Shown piece by piece: positions 1-10,205 of a stretch of 64,000 nt of DNA. Below the pieces are notes generated by a model. That model did not search any database, had not been told where the DNA came from, and was given only the letters and a program-made list of their open reading frames with translations. Both the position numbers and the translations under genes were made by a program. The stretch lies in contig NC_089495.1 in NCBI RefSeq assembly GCF_036850765.1, forward strand, positions 114,599,033-114,663,032. The letters are read 5' to 3'. Source of the DNA: Saccopteryx bilineata (lineage: Eukaryota; Chordata; Mammalia; Chiroptera; Emballonuridae). How positions within the stretch are numbered: the first letter of the stretch is position 1; each line of letters opens with the position of its first letter.

Positions 1-849
1 TTAAAAGTCCCCAACAAGACAAAATGAAGCACACTTACAACAACAACGAAGAATTAGTTCAGTTGGGTTAGGGGAGAAATGAGGAGAGAAGGTTAAAAGT
101 ATTTCTTGGCTATGATTTTCTAGAACCGACTGAACTTTTTAAAGAAAATTTTAATACACAAACATATCAATTTGATAATGCAACTTACAACTTCTTCAAT
201 TATTCTTTTTTTAATAAAAGCATTGCCAATTCTTCTATATATATATCTATAATGTATATACCATAGGATAGTTAGTGACTCATTTTATATTTTTTTCAAA
301 TGCATCAAATCATCTAAAATCAGTCAATACTCAAGTTCCAAGACATGCTTTGTCAATTCCTTATGACAAAGGTTTCACTGCGGTTTCTTGTTTTTATTCG
401 TGCATGAAATAAAAGCAGAGAAGTACTTGAAGAATGAAATGCTCTCTGAATGAACCAGTGCTCTAAGTATTGAGCTCTGCATTGGCCCGAAGGTACAAAT
501 AACAGATGTTTCTCCCTGCAAACTGCCAGAATTACTTTAAGGCAGGTTTACTTTTAATTCCTCTGTTCACAATTAATCACCCTTTACTTGTCTTTTATCT
601 TTCTTGGAGCCTGACTGCACTGCCTGGACATTGGTAGGGCTCCAAATAAAGCCATGCTCCCTGCAGACTCCATCCCACCCTAGGAAGCAGCCTGGGAAGC
701 AGACCGGAAGGCAGAACTCTGCACTTTCAGGAAGGCAGCGAGCGAAGGAAGGCAACAATCAGTCCGAAAGCAAATACTTTAAAAGCTTTTGCAACCGCAG
801 GCTTAGCTCTCGCACCAACAACACCCTCCCGCGTGAATGTGCTACTCAC
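1..849. other. Intronic or unassigned sequence, no feature recognised
   Basis: This lies downstream of the 850-1023 exon in the gene direction, so it should be the next STARD13 intron. Small open frames at 573-963 are shadows of the exon and its intron edge. A short AT run at about 236-254 is the only simple sequence. Confidence 0.6.
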
Positions 850-1023
850 CATGTCCAGCCGTGTTTGTTGGACATGGAGTGCCTCTCCATGATGGCCGTG
901 AGGCGCAGCAGTGAGAAGCGCTGGAGCAGGTTCAGCTGGCCAGCTGTCTGGTTGCTGATGTGAGGCAACGCCGTGGACGGCGAGGGCTGGTGCGAGAGCT
1001 GGAAGCTGGTCCACCGGAGCCGC
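850..1023 (-). CDS. STARD13: STARD13 coding exon, end of linker before RhoGAP domain
   Basis: This 174-bp exon follows a TGGTCCAG acceptor and ends at a GTGAGT donor. Its first G completes the AGG codon begun by the large exon. It then reads RLRWTSFQLSHQPSPSTALP, a middle segment with HISNQTAGQLNLLQRFSLLR, and LTAIMERHSMSNKHGWT, and leaves TG of a tryptophan codon. This is the conserved segment just N-terminal to the RhoGAP domain in the DLC family, where SNKHGW(T/S)W is characteristic. The real frame is obscured by a longer open frame on the same strand that reads through the splice site. The next exon, which should start with the SVPKFMKR region and enter RhoGAP, is not found in 1-849 and must lie left of the window. 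Confidence 0.95.
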
Positions 1024-1321
1024 CTGGACCAGAGAGACCGTCAGAGAAGCAGTCACAAAGTGGATGTGTTATCCAGAAACACAGGACCTTACCTATTTTT
1101 TAGTAGCTAAACAAAGTGAGCTCTGCGCCAAGAAAATCACCAAGCAAATGGAAAAGAAGACACATGTACGGAACAGACCTAAGAAACTGATTATCCAAGT
1201 CTGATAAATCTGGAAAAGGGTTCATTATCTGTTTCATAAGGAGGTTTAAATAAGTTATACAATACATTTTATTTGTCCATTCCTGAATTCATTCATAAAG
1301 TGTTGAAAGCAATTGAGACTC

Positions 1322-1354
<33 letters not shown>

Positions 1355-1399
1355 GCGTGCGAGGGGGGTGGGAGAGAGAGAGAAAGAGAGAGAGAGAGA
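1322..1399. repeat. Simple repeat: (TG)n-(CG)n alternating tract followed by polypurine (GA)n
   Basis: Positions 1322-1361 are 40 bp of perfectly alternating purine and pyrimidine: ten TG steps, then a GC/GCAC/GCGTGC mixture. From 1361 to 1400 the strand is almost pure purine (GAGGGGGG, then GA repeats with one T at 1369). The tract lies in the intron between the last two STARD13 exons. Confidence 0.95.
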
Positions 1400-2034
1400 T
1401 GTCAACAGAGACAGACAGACAGAAAGGTTTCAGTGCTTGGGAACCCCAGCATAGTTTCCTATTGCCACCTCTCTCCACACTCTAACTCTCGTCTGGGGAT
1501 GAGATGGAGGCGGAAGGTGACAGGCATGGAGGGGGCACTCTTGAAGTGACGCCTTCATCACATGTCAGTGAGCCCCACGTGGCATCACTGGCTCCAGTAG
1601 AAGCACACACATTATTACTCTTCCTACTAGTTAGGCCTGCCCAGGCCTATGCTTTTTGTGGTTCTTCTGAAACGGTTTTTGTACAACAGCTTTTATGTAC
1701 TTTGTAATGGGCATTGTAAAGTCAAAATAAACTTAGGAAGTACATACACACCTTAGATTACAGAATTTTCTCACACAAATGAAAAACAGTTTAACAGTTG
1801 GGGCAGAGACGTTTTACTGACTACTGTTGCAAGGTCATGGGAAGCACCTGTGTACAGGCACTGGGCCTCCGTTACCAGCGATTATCTATGGTGCCTGATA
1901 GCACAGACCTTTACACATAGCTCAAAGATCTTTTTAATAATAAAATTTTTAAAAAATAAAACCAAGATTGAATTAGAGGGTAAACACTCAGAAAAATACA
2001 TGTGAGGGGACATGGATTCAATTACCATGTTAAC
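1400..2034. other. Intron, no feature recognised
   Basis: This is unique-looking intronic sequence between the simple repeat and a possible L2/MIR tail. Short open frames here show no similarity that I recognise. Confidence 0.5.
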
Positions 2035-2145
2035 TGTACAGAGGACATACTTCTGTTCCAATGATTTCTGACCACATATATCACCTAGAACAATGTCAAG
2101 CATTTAGTAAGTGCTCTATAAATGTTTGTTAAATAAATAAATGGA
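2035..2145 (+). repeat. Probable L2/MIR 3' tail
   Basis: The end of this segment reads like the conserved tail of old MIR/L2 elements ('GTAAGTGCTCTATAAATGTT' followed by AAATAAATAAATG). It is short and diverged, so the family is uncertain. It ends about 55 bp from the donor of the large STARD13 exon. Confidence 0.45.
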
Positions 2146-2199
2146 CCATAACTATCACAAAATGGATTAAAAATCATTTCAAAAAATCATGTAACCAAC

Positions 2200-3617
2200 C
2201 TGTTTGGCCTGGTCAGAGAGGCGCCTACTCCAGAATCCCTCCTTTCTCTGACTCCGGTGGCCTCTGACTCGTTCAGCGATGTGCCATCCCTTTCCCCATC
2301 ACTGGGTGTTGTCCGACCTTCGGACACAGAATTACCTTCGAAATCTAGGGAGATCTGGTTAGGAGATGGAAAGGGGCATAGGCCAGGCTTCCTAACCAAA
2401 GCATCCCGCGCCTGCAGTTCGGGCAGGACGTTCTTTGACCAGTCGTCCACCACCTCTTGCAGCCCATTGACATGGTGCAGGATGTCATCTAAGTGAGGGA
2501 AGAGGTCGTCCTTTTCCAGGTCCAGAAGGTCTCCTGTGCTGGCATACAAATGGGAGCCAGGGACGTTGTCATAGATACTGATTCGACTTGCTCTGTGGCA
2601 GGATGCCATGAGCCCAGGCTCCCTGGTGCCAGGACCCTGCTGCCTACCCAGGGAGATGCTACCTGTCCTCCAGTTCACCCCATTGCTGTTGTCTGTCGGT
2701 GAGAGGCTCTCGATAGACAGTGCCTTTGGGAACGTTCCTGGTTTGTGATCCTTGGGAACGTGCACTACCAAGTTCTCCTGGGAATGAAACTCATGTGTGT
2801 GGTTCTGGTCACCTGCCTCTTGCAGTACAGTACCGACCAGCACATCCAGGTCTTCTAAGTACATGCCCCCGCGCTTGTTGGCCTCCTGGCATTTCCGTTC
2901 CTTCAGGCCAGGCGTGCTCAGCCCGCTACTGCTGGTTTCCAGTGGACTACCCTCAGCGCTCCACGTGCTGGAGCACGGCAGCCCCTGGGTGCAGGCGGCT
3001 GGGAGTGAACTCTGGACATCTCCATTGGGTATCTGGATGCACTGCATGGCCTTGAAGGACTCTGGCTCCTGCTGCAGCACCGGCCCACTGATCACCAAGC
3101 CCCCTGTCCGCCCTGACCCCTTATGCCTGGTGTGCACTCCTTTCGCGCGGAGTGTTTCCATGCGTTTTAAAAATGACTTGGCCCTGGCCCTGCCAGGCTT
3201 CTCATTCTTGGGGTGTAAAGGGCAATTGAGACCGTCTCTGGGGGACTGCGGGAGGCTGCTGCTGATGCCCGTGGCATCCAGAACGCCCGGGCTGTCGGCA
3301 CGGCGCCGGGTGGGGCCGTCGGGCAGCTCTCTGCTGGCGCCCTGGCCGCCCGGCTGGCTGCGGCCCTCGCTGCCCCCGCGGCCGTCACTGCCCCCGCTGC
3401 TCTCGCTGTGGAGGGAGCAGACCTCGGGCTCGCTCAGGTCTGTGAGGACGCTTTCACTGCTGGTCGTGTTCCTCATCCTGACGTCTCCCGATGACCCATT
3501 TCTGTCTCCCCCAGGAAACAGGGTGTGGAGGTCATCGACCCGAGACCACCGCCTGCTGGTTCTTTGGAAAGTCCATTTGTTACTGATACAGAGATCCTCC
3601 TCATCTGAGTCATCACC
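2200..3617 (-). CDS. STARD13: STARD13 large coding exon: serine-rich linker with adhesion-protein binding motifs
   Basis: This 1418-bp exon gives 472 codons plus AG. It follows a TTTTCCAG acceptor and ends at a GTTGGT donor. It encodes the disordered linker between the SAM and RhoGAP domains. In order, it shows an acidic start (GDDSDEEDLCISNKWTFQR); a serine- and glycine-rich tract; a basic segment around ARAKSFLKRMETLR, a plausible kinase or 14-3-3 region; ANKRGGMYLEDLDVL; SIYDNVPGSHLY near 2579-2544, equivalent to the DLC1 tensin SH2-binding motif; LFPHLDDILHHVNGLQ near 2504-2457, equivalent to the DLC1 LD motif that binds talin and FAK; and RRDSGVGASLTRPNR at the end. Similarity to human STARD13 as I remember it is high throughout. 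The part at about 3275-3420 is GC-rich and appears expanded. No stop or frameshift is present, so the gene looks functional. Confidence 0.97.
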
Positions 3618-4689
3618 CTGGAAAACATCAAGGACAGCACGCATTGGCCAGTAGCTCAGATGAAACAAGAGACCTTGGGGCCAGAGGTGGTCCTTGCTCC
3701 TCTCCCTCCCCTCCGTTTCATGGGCATTCTCTGGGCTTGGGAGGAACCTTCACTCGGTCCTCCACTGTCATGCACTGTCCCGCAGACCCTCTGTCTCCCT
3801 GGTGGCTAGAGCACCTCTTCCCAACCTGCCAAGCTTTATTCCTTGTAATTTCCACCAAGTTCCAGAATCATTCCTCTCTAAGAAGTCTTTTCTTGACTGA
3901 TTATAAAGAAGGTGAAGTTATCATCTGACTAGACAGTCTAAATCTAAAACACCTGTGGTCTCCCTCTCACACGGAAACCTAATCCTGCCGTGAGACACTT
4001 ACTTCTTTCCTGAGACACCTTAACTGAGCCCCGTGACAATACTTCCAGCTTCCCACCTCCGAACCTCGAAGCCTCTCTCCATGAGCTAATGTTCCTTACC
4101 TAGGTCTCCCCAACTTGATCCTTGTTGTCTATTTCCGGTACAAATTAATGACACAATTATCTCCTGAATTCCTGTAGGCGGAATTCCAGAGATCACTGGT
4201 TGGGGAGAGTCCGCCCAGCTGCTCTGCTGGCCTGCCTTCTTGTTTTTAACTGATTCTGCATCCGTACGCTTTGGGCAGAACACGCGTCCAAGACTGCCTT
4301 GGTCCTCACTGCTTTGCCGTCTTACGCTGCACTCTGTACACATTTATCTTACCTGTCTGGGCTCTGCCTGAGTTTGCATCCCCTGAGAGAGGAAAGTCTG
4401 GGTGTGTAGAGGCCAGAGAGGCCCTTGCTTATCTTTGTGAGTCCCTCCAGCTCAGTATAGACCTTGACCTAGAGCATCTAAATAATAATTTCCTTCCAAG
4501 ATAAACTGAATCATCTGCTCCTTCCTCCTCCTCACCACCAGGGCCCAACTGAGACAGACTATCATACCTTCTTCACCCCTATTCCCTTTTTGAGGCCCAT
4601 GACACCTCTCTCTTTGGGTCTATTACAGCCACAACCTGATGAGAATCCTTGACTCCCGTGTCTTCCCCATCTAAGCAGCTTTCTGTAGT
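3618..4689. other. Intron, no clear feature (possibly old L2)
   Basis: Pyrimidine-rich intronic DNA adjoins the large exon acceptor. Parts at 3690-3930 and 4540-4690 have the C/T-rich character of degraded L2 3' sequence, but I cannot align them convincingly. Confidence 0.4.
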
Positions 4690-5168
4690 GTAATCTGAAG
4701 GTGATCACATAACCCCAGCTTAGAAGCCCTCAGCTTCTCTTAGCCTCCCTGATATCTTGAGTGCAGCATTCAAAGCCCATTTGCCCTGACTGCCAGGTAC
4801 CTACTTTTCTTGCCTCATTTCAGTTGTTCCTCCCAATTTCTCTCTGCTCCCTGGCCCACAACTATCCCCCAACACCCAGCTGTTACAGATTTAAGAGCCT
4901 AAAAGGAGGTACATGGTCTACTGCTGAGAATGTCCTGCTCTGGTCCCTGACGACCCTTGGGTACTCAGTGTGCCTGTGAAGTCCTTCCCTTTGAAGCCTT
5001 CCCTGATTGCTCCAAACAATGACTACTTTCCCCCTGCATTTGGAGTAGCCCTCTGTTGTAGTAGTTACTCTACTGATAACTCAAGCTCATGTCACACACA
5101 CCCATCCTCAGTCATAATAGGTAAGTAAGCTCATCAAGAACAGGGACTGTGTTTCTCTGCTTTATTCA
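4690..5168 (+). repeat. L2 LINE 3' fragment, left part (interrupted by mariner)
   Basis: The region contains the L2 3' landmarks: 'GAAGCCTTCCCTGATTGCTC' near 4996 and 'AAGCTCATCAAGAACAGGGA' near 5127, followed by CTGTGTTTCT. These correspond to the 'gaagccttccctga' and 'aagctccttgagggcaggga' blocks of the family. The copy is cut at 5168 by the mariner element and resumes at 5771. Confidence 0.75.
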
Positions 5169-5170
5169 TA

Positions 5171-5770
5171 CAGTGTGTCCGTAAAGTCATGGTGCACTTT
5201 TGACGGGTCACAGGAAAGCAACAAAAGATGATAGAAATGTGAAATCTGCACCAAATAAAAGGAAAACCCTCCCAGTTTCTGTAGGATGATGTGGCAGCAT
5301 GTGCATATGCACAGATGATGACGTAACACCGTGTATACAGCGGAGCAGCCCATGGCCTTGCCAGTTGAGATGTGGACGGTACAGAGGAAAGTTCAGTGTG
5401 TTCTGTGGCTCGCTAAATTTGAATCCATGACCAAAGTGCAACATGAATATTGATGCGTTTATAACGAAGTGCCACCACATAGAAATAACATTACTCAGTG
5501 GGATAAGCAGTTGAAGGAAACTGGCAGTTTGGTGGAGAAACCCCGTTCTGGTAGGCCATCAGCCAGTGACGAGTCTGTAGAGGCTATACGGGACAGCTAC
5601 TTAAGGAGCCCTAAAAAAAATCTGTGCGTGAGCTCACATCGAACTGCACTGAATAGGTATGAAACTGGGAGAGTTTTCCTTTTATTTGGTGCAGATTTCA
5701 CATTTCTATCATCTTTTGTTGCTTTCCTTGTAACCAGTCAAAAGTGCACCATGACTTTACGGACACACTG
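5171..5770 (+). mobile_element. Internally deleted Tc1/mariner element with long terminal inverted repeats
   Basis: The element is 600 bp long, bounded by TA at 5169-5170 and 5771-5772. Each end starts CAGTGTGTCCGTAAAGTCAT, and the inverted repeat continues with few differences for about 110 bp (5171-5281 and 5660-5770). The middle (5370-5655) encodes a remnant of the N-terminal helix-turn-helix domain of a mariner transposase on the plus strand, including GSLVEKPRSGRPSASDESVE. One in-frame TGA interrupts it (near 5452) and the catalytic domain is absent. It is inserted in an L2 copy, whose halves flank it. It cannot encode a working transposase. Confidence 0.92.
5370..5656 (+). pseudogene. 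Mariner transposase N-terminal fragment (HTH domain only)
   Basis: Reading starts MWTVQRKVQCVLWLAKFES and, after an in-frame TGA, continues with RNNITQWDKQLKETGSLVEK and PRSGRPSASDESVEAIRDSY. WxKQxxETGSxxxKPRSGRP is the hallmark linker between the paired helix-turn-helix motifs of mariner-type transposases. The frame runs straight into the right inverted repeat at about 5660, so the whole DDE/D catalytic domain was lost, leaving a MITE-like derivative. The deletion probably predates amplification if other copies share the structure. Confidence 0.85.
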
Positions 5771-5825
5771 TATTTAAATCCCTCCCAATGCCAAGCTCAA
5801 AGTACCTGCTCAATATTTTTGTTGT
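5771..5825 (+). repeat. L2 LINE 3' fragment, right part
   Basis: Immediately after the mariner TA duplication the sequence reads 'TTTAAATCCCTCCCAATGCC', then GTACCTGCTCAATATTTTTGTTG. This is a diverged form of the L2 end 'tttgtatccccagcgcc...gtaggtgctcaataaatgtttg'. It completes the copy interrupted at 5168. Confidence 0.7.
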
Positions 5826-7334
5826 TGCTGCTGTTGTTAACTAACTTTATTTTATTTTATTTTGGCATCTAGGTCTAAGACCCAGTTCCAAGTATGTGCG
5901 GTACCAGTTAGGAGCTTTTGTGACTGCATGTTGATGCTCACTCTCTCCAAAGTTTCTATCACTTACACAATGGGATTAAACATAGGCCCTGTGTGCCGCA
6001 GTGGGTTAGCTGAGGAGACTAAATGCAATAATGCATTGAGTAGTCCCTCACTGAGGAGTATCTGTTCATTTGTTATTCTCCAGTGTTGTTCAACTGCTTA
6101 CCTATTGCCTATCTTAAGATAGACTGCTTATCTTTTTACAAGTCTAATAATATTCACCTTAACTCTCCGTAGCTTTGCAATTTATTTTATTTTAAAGGAA
6201 AAGTGAACAGATGCTCAGTCAATAAATGTTGGGATGTCCCCATTCTTGTTTATTTAGTGAAAAATCTAGATTCATCTGGGTTAGATTAAATGACAAATTT
6301 GAACATTCAAATATAAGGTAGAAAAAAAATGCAAAGCCAAGGTATTAACGAAGTTTCCCACAGGTTTGGGGCCTCAGTTTAAAGTTACCTTTGAGTTTTA
6401 AAAATAGTTACATAAAGCTTTGGAAAAAATAGTTTAAAATATTGTATAAATGGAAAAAAAGGCAAGACTGTAAGATGTAGACTCAAAATTATACTTTCTT
6501 TGTAGCCTTTTCTACTTCCCTTTTCCCTGTGATTGATATAATAAAACTCAACATCTGAGGGCCATTATGTACCAGGCATCGTGATAGGCTAAAGGTTGAG
6601 TTCTGGATTTTCATATCACATTTCAAGACAGTAGTGAGGGGAAGTTGATATTAAGTCAGCATTTTGAAAAAAGTCCTTTTAAGCAAATAGTTTTTTTGAG
6701 AAGGCAAAAGAAGGGTATGCTTTTAACAAAATTATAGGTATCTTAAAATAGAAACTACAATATTTGGTGTTGGCTCCAACAAGCTCTCTCAAGCTAGTGC
6801 AAACTCTGTTTCGGGTGCTAGTAAACCGTATACTATATAGTTGGATAAGGACTTCTTTTTTTCGGTTATGAAGAGATGCCAAGCTGGGCACTGAGAACTG
6901 GGAATGGAAAGCCTGCCCCTGTCTGCAAGGCTCTAAGAGCTTATTATATTAGCTTTGGGAAACAGGAAGGTACGTACAACCTAAAAAGGCATGTGAACAG
7001 TGGTGGACCGTTGGGGAAAAGACCAGTGGTTCAGGAAACTATTTTAGTATTTAGATTGTTTGAGCCAAAACAAGTAAGCAAACCAAATCAATAATAAACA
7101 AAAACAAAATGAAAAACCCATTTTCCTTTAGCACCTTCTCCTTTATTATAGTATGTCCCGAAAGGTGCTGACATAATTCTGTATCTTTGTTTTCCTCTAG
7201 TACAGGATCTCAGGATCTTCCAAGCTATTCTAGTGATATACAATAAGAAATATCTTTTCTATCAAACTCAAGGCACACACAGATATTATGCTAAACAACA
7301 AACAATTCCTACTATAATTATACTTGTTTGTACT
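5826..7334. other. Intron, no feature recognised
   Basis: A-T-rich intronic sequence. A TTTTA run at 5848-5863 is simple sequence. Small open frames on both strands have no recognisable content. Confidence 0.5.
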
Positions 7335-7740
7335 ACTGTGATATATTCTATTATAGTTAATATACAATATTATATCAGTTTCAAGTGTACAACACAGAGA
7401 TTCTACCTGATACACTTTACAATCTGATCACCATGCTAAATTTAGTAACCATCTGTTACTGTACCAAGTCAGTATGACACTTATTGCTGAACATTTTCCC
7501 TGTGCTGTGCATCACTTCCCCTGTTCCTATTCATTTTCAGCAGAAGTTTGTATTTCTCATCGCCCTTCACCTTTTCATCCATCCCTTCACCCCGCCCCTC
7601 CTTGAATGGCAAACCATCAGTTAGTTCTCGGTATCTTTGAGTCTGCTTGCTCTGCTTGTTTTCTTTTTACAATTCCACATATAAGTGAAATCACATGGTA
7701 TTTGTCTTTCTCCATCTAACTTATTTCAGTTAGCTGTCCT
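7335..7740 (-). repeat. L1 3'-end fragment (L1MA/L1M type), minus strand
   Basis: The plus strand reads as the reverse complement of an old L1 3' UTR: 'TATCAGTTTCAAGTGTACAA', then CTGATCACCATGCTAAATTTAGTAACC, TTCCCTGTGCTGTGCATCACTTCCC and TTCCACATATAAGTGAAATCA. No poly(A) or target duplication remains recognisable. Confidence 0.8.
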
Positions 7741-8329
7741 CTGATATTTTACATTCTAATTTAGTCAGTTTTGCTTTTTAAAAAAGTTGTGACCCACCAA
7801 ATTCATTTGACATTCCATTGGTGGGCCATGACCCATACAGTGCTAGAGATTAACTTTCATACCTCAGGGCCCCACAGACTTTCAGGCAGGTGTAGACTCC
7901 CAATAACTATGGAAGTGTACTTTCATTATTTTAAGCTAATAACAATTAGTTTGATTATTTAGCAGTGAAAAATGGAAATACCTAGGAGTCAGATATATTT
8001 ATGAGAAAAAGAAACAACAAACTAACTTTATTCTCCTAGCTTAATTATTTGGTAAACCATGAAAAACCTATAGACATCAACCGCCTGGATTCTGGCAAGG
8101 GAGCTGACAAAGGCTCTTCTGACATGGCTGTGCCCTAGAGGGCTAACGGTGCTGAATGCTGCAGAGAGTTTTGTTAGTTATGGGTTGAGTAACTCTACCA
8201 AAGAGTGTGATCACAAGACTGAACACAGCTAAGAAAAAATCTCTGGACGATGCGTCAGAGTTACGCTCATTTTAAGAATAACTTGAATGAGCCAGGAGAA
8301 CTCATGTTTTTAAAATGTGAAGGTGACAC
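7741..8329. other. Intron, no feature recognised
   Basis: Nothing beyond short spurious open frames is seen. The phrase 'GTGGGCCATGACCCATACAG' near 7821 might be a fragment of an old DNA transposon, but this is too short to call. Confidence 0.45.
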
Positions 8330-8490
8330 AGGTAATTCACTAAGTGATCTTGAGCAAAGCACCCTTTTTAAAACTCAATTTTCTCAGCTCTAAAACAGAA
8401 ATGATAGTACACAGGTTGCATGGCCTGTCCATAGAACCAACTGAGATCATATGTGAAAATGCCATATAAACTTTAAAGAGCAAGATAAAA
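8330..8490 (+). repeat. MIR SINE fragment
   Basis: The order of MIR landmarks is preserved: GATCTTGAGCAAAGCACCC (the 'gaccttgggcaagt' block), 'CTCAATTTTCTCAGCTCTAA' AACAGAAATGATAGTA, then GAGATCATATGTGAAAATGC. It is heavily diverged. Confidence 0.65.
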
Positions 8491-10079
8491 GTAACTATCT
8501 TTGATAAAGACCGGAGATATGGTGTGTAAAGAACTTAACAGCACAGAAGGATGACCTGCTAATGAGATGACATTTCATGAAGTAAAATATAAAGACCCCA
8601 ACTTTAAAGATCAACTATAAAACATGCAGGATAGAACAGATGTGGTTAAACAGCAGTTACTATCCATGGCTTTGAGGAAGGAGACGAACCCATAAGCAGA
8701 TTTAAGCCTAGTGTGAGTTAACTATGTAATAGAGCAACCAGACCAAGTCACCAACTTTAGAATGTATGACCAGAAGCATGGATCTCCAGACAGAGGCTGG
8801 AGCCCCACTGTGCTGTGCACTGGTCACATACCCCAGGGACAACAAGCTTTCATTCTAAGTGTCACATTTTTAGGGGCACATGGGAAGGGGTACATGTTTT
8901 GAGAAGGGTAATCAGAATAGCTGAGGGTCTAAAACCACAGCCCCCTGGGAAGAATGATTGAAGGAACTAAGGGTTTAGTTCAGAAATGAGGGACTTCAGA
9001 GCAGCATTACTCAAAGTTGGCTGCCAGTCCCCAAACTTACCAGCCTTCAGTGAGATAAGTACAGACTTTGAGAGTAAGTATTAAACTGTTTGCCACCATG
9101 TGGCAAGGCCATGCTATCCTGAACAGGGTAGAGTCCATTTAGGGTGTTGTGCACAGTAGGTCCACATTACAACATGCACATTTCAAGATTAGTTTAACTA
9201 CCATAACTCACAGTGTGTAATGTACAGGATCCATTGTTTCACAGAAAGATAACTTCCAGAATTGGCTAGTAATGAGGATTAAAGATGGCTTTTGAAAGTA
9301 CAACAACACTTATTTCATTAATGAAAAAGGTAAAAGGGAACATCCTAAGCTTTTTGAAATTACCTTCAAAGAAGTCATCTTCCATTAATGAGCTGAAGCA
9401 GAGTGGCTGGGTCTGCGTGTTTGGAAGCGGTAATGTGTCACCTGCAATGCTGCCGGGGAGGAGCCTGAAACCAGAGGCAGGGGGGCTGCTGGTGGGCTTG
9501 GGTTCCCAGCAGCGCCTCTTGGGTGGGTTTTACAAGTCTTTCATTGAGATTTGTGGCCAAGACTGAGAACACACTTCTTCCTAACTCTCCCAGGGACAAA
9601 GGAGGTAATCTTGAATCTTTAAAAGACAACTTTTCTCTTCTGCAAGGATAAAATCTTGTGGTGCTATCTTGTTGGAGGGGAGGTGTGATTTCATCTCCCC
9701 CATGCTTTCCAAGTGGTATTCAATTTAATTAAGTATGAATGAGGCTTCACCATCCTGATCTAGATTTTTCTTTTTCTTCCTTGGATCAGCCCACCAAACT
9801 CTTCAGACAAAATCAAATGAGAGGAAAATGCAAAGCAAAGCCATAAGATCTGTGAGTCATTCACCGTGAGAGATCTGGAGATAGATGCCCAGAAAGACAT
9901 TAAGTGAATCGTAGACTTTAGTATGGATGGCAAGAAACACCCCTCTTCTAAAAACAACAATAAATAAAACTACATAAGCTATATATTTTGCCAAGGAAAT
10001 ACTTCCGGGTCTCTGGCCAAGGCTCACTCACTCACTTAGACTCCAAAATGTTTCTGAATATTTTTGAAAGGCAAGGAAG
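8491..10079. other. Intron, no feature recognised
   Basis: Mostly unique-looking sequence. A stretch at 8998-9060 (GAGCAGCATTACTCAAAGTTGG) recalls the ends of old hAT-Charlie elements but is too degraded to assign. Confidence 0.45.
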
Positions 10080-10205
10080 TATTCAGATCCTTCCTCTGCT
10101 AATTTTGAGCAGCTTTGGGCAAGTTATGAACTTTCTGCCCTATAATTTATGCACCTGTGATGTGGGGTCAATAATGAGGGCAGTATCAGGCACAAAATAG
10201 GCATG
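10080..10205 (+). repeat. MIR SINE fragment
   Basis: The segment contains GAGCAGCTTTGGGCAAGTTATGAACTTTCTG followed by TTATGCACCTGTGATGTGGGGTCAATAATGAGGG. These match the MIR 'tgggcaagttacttaacctctctg...ctgtaaaatggggataataa' core. Confidence 0.7.

Noticed and set aside
727..1056. Minus-strand 109-codon frame at the left edge
   Set aside because: It overlaps the 850-1023 exon in a different frame. The correct frame, joined in phase from the large exon, gives the conserved STARD13 sequence ending SNKHGWT.
2257..3654. Plus-strand open frames opposite the large STARD13 exon (up to 285 codons)
   Set aside because: They are antisense shadows of a conserved coding exon and have no similarity of their own.
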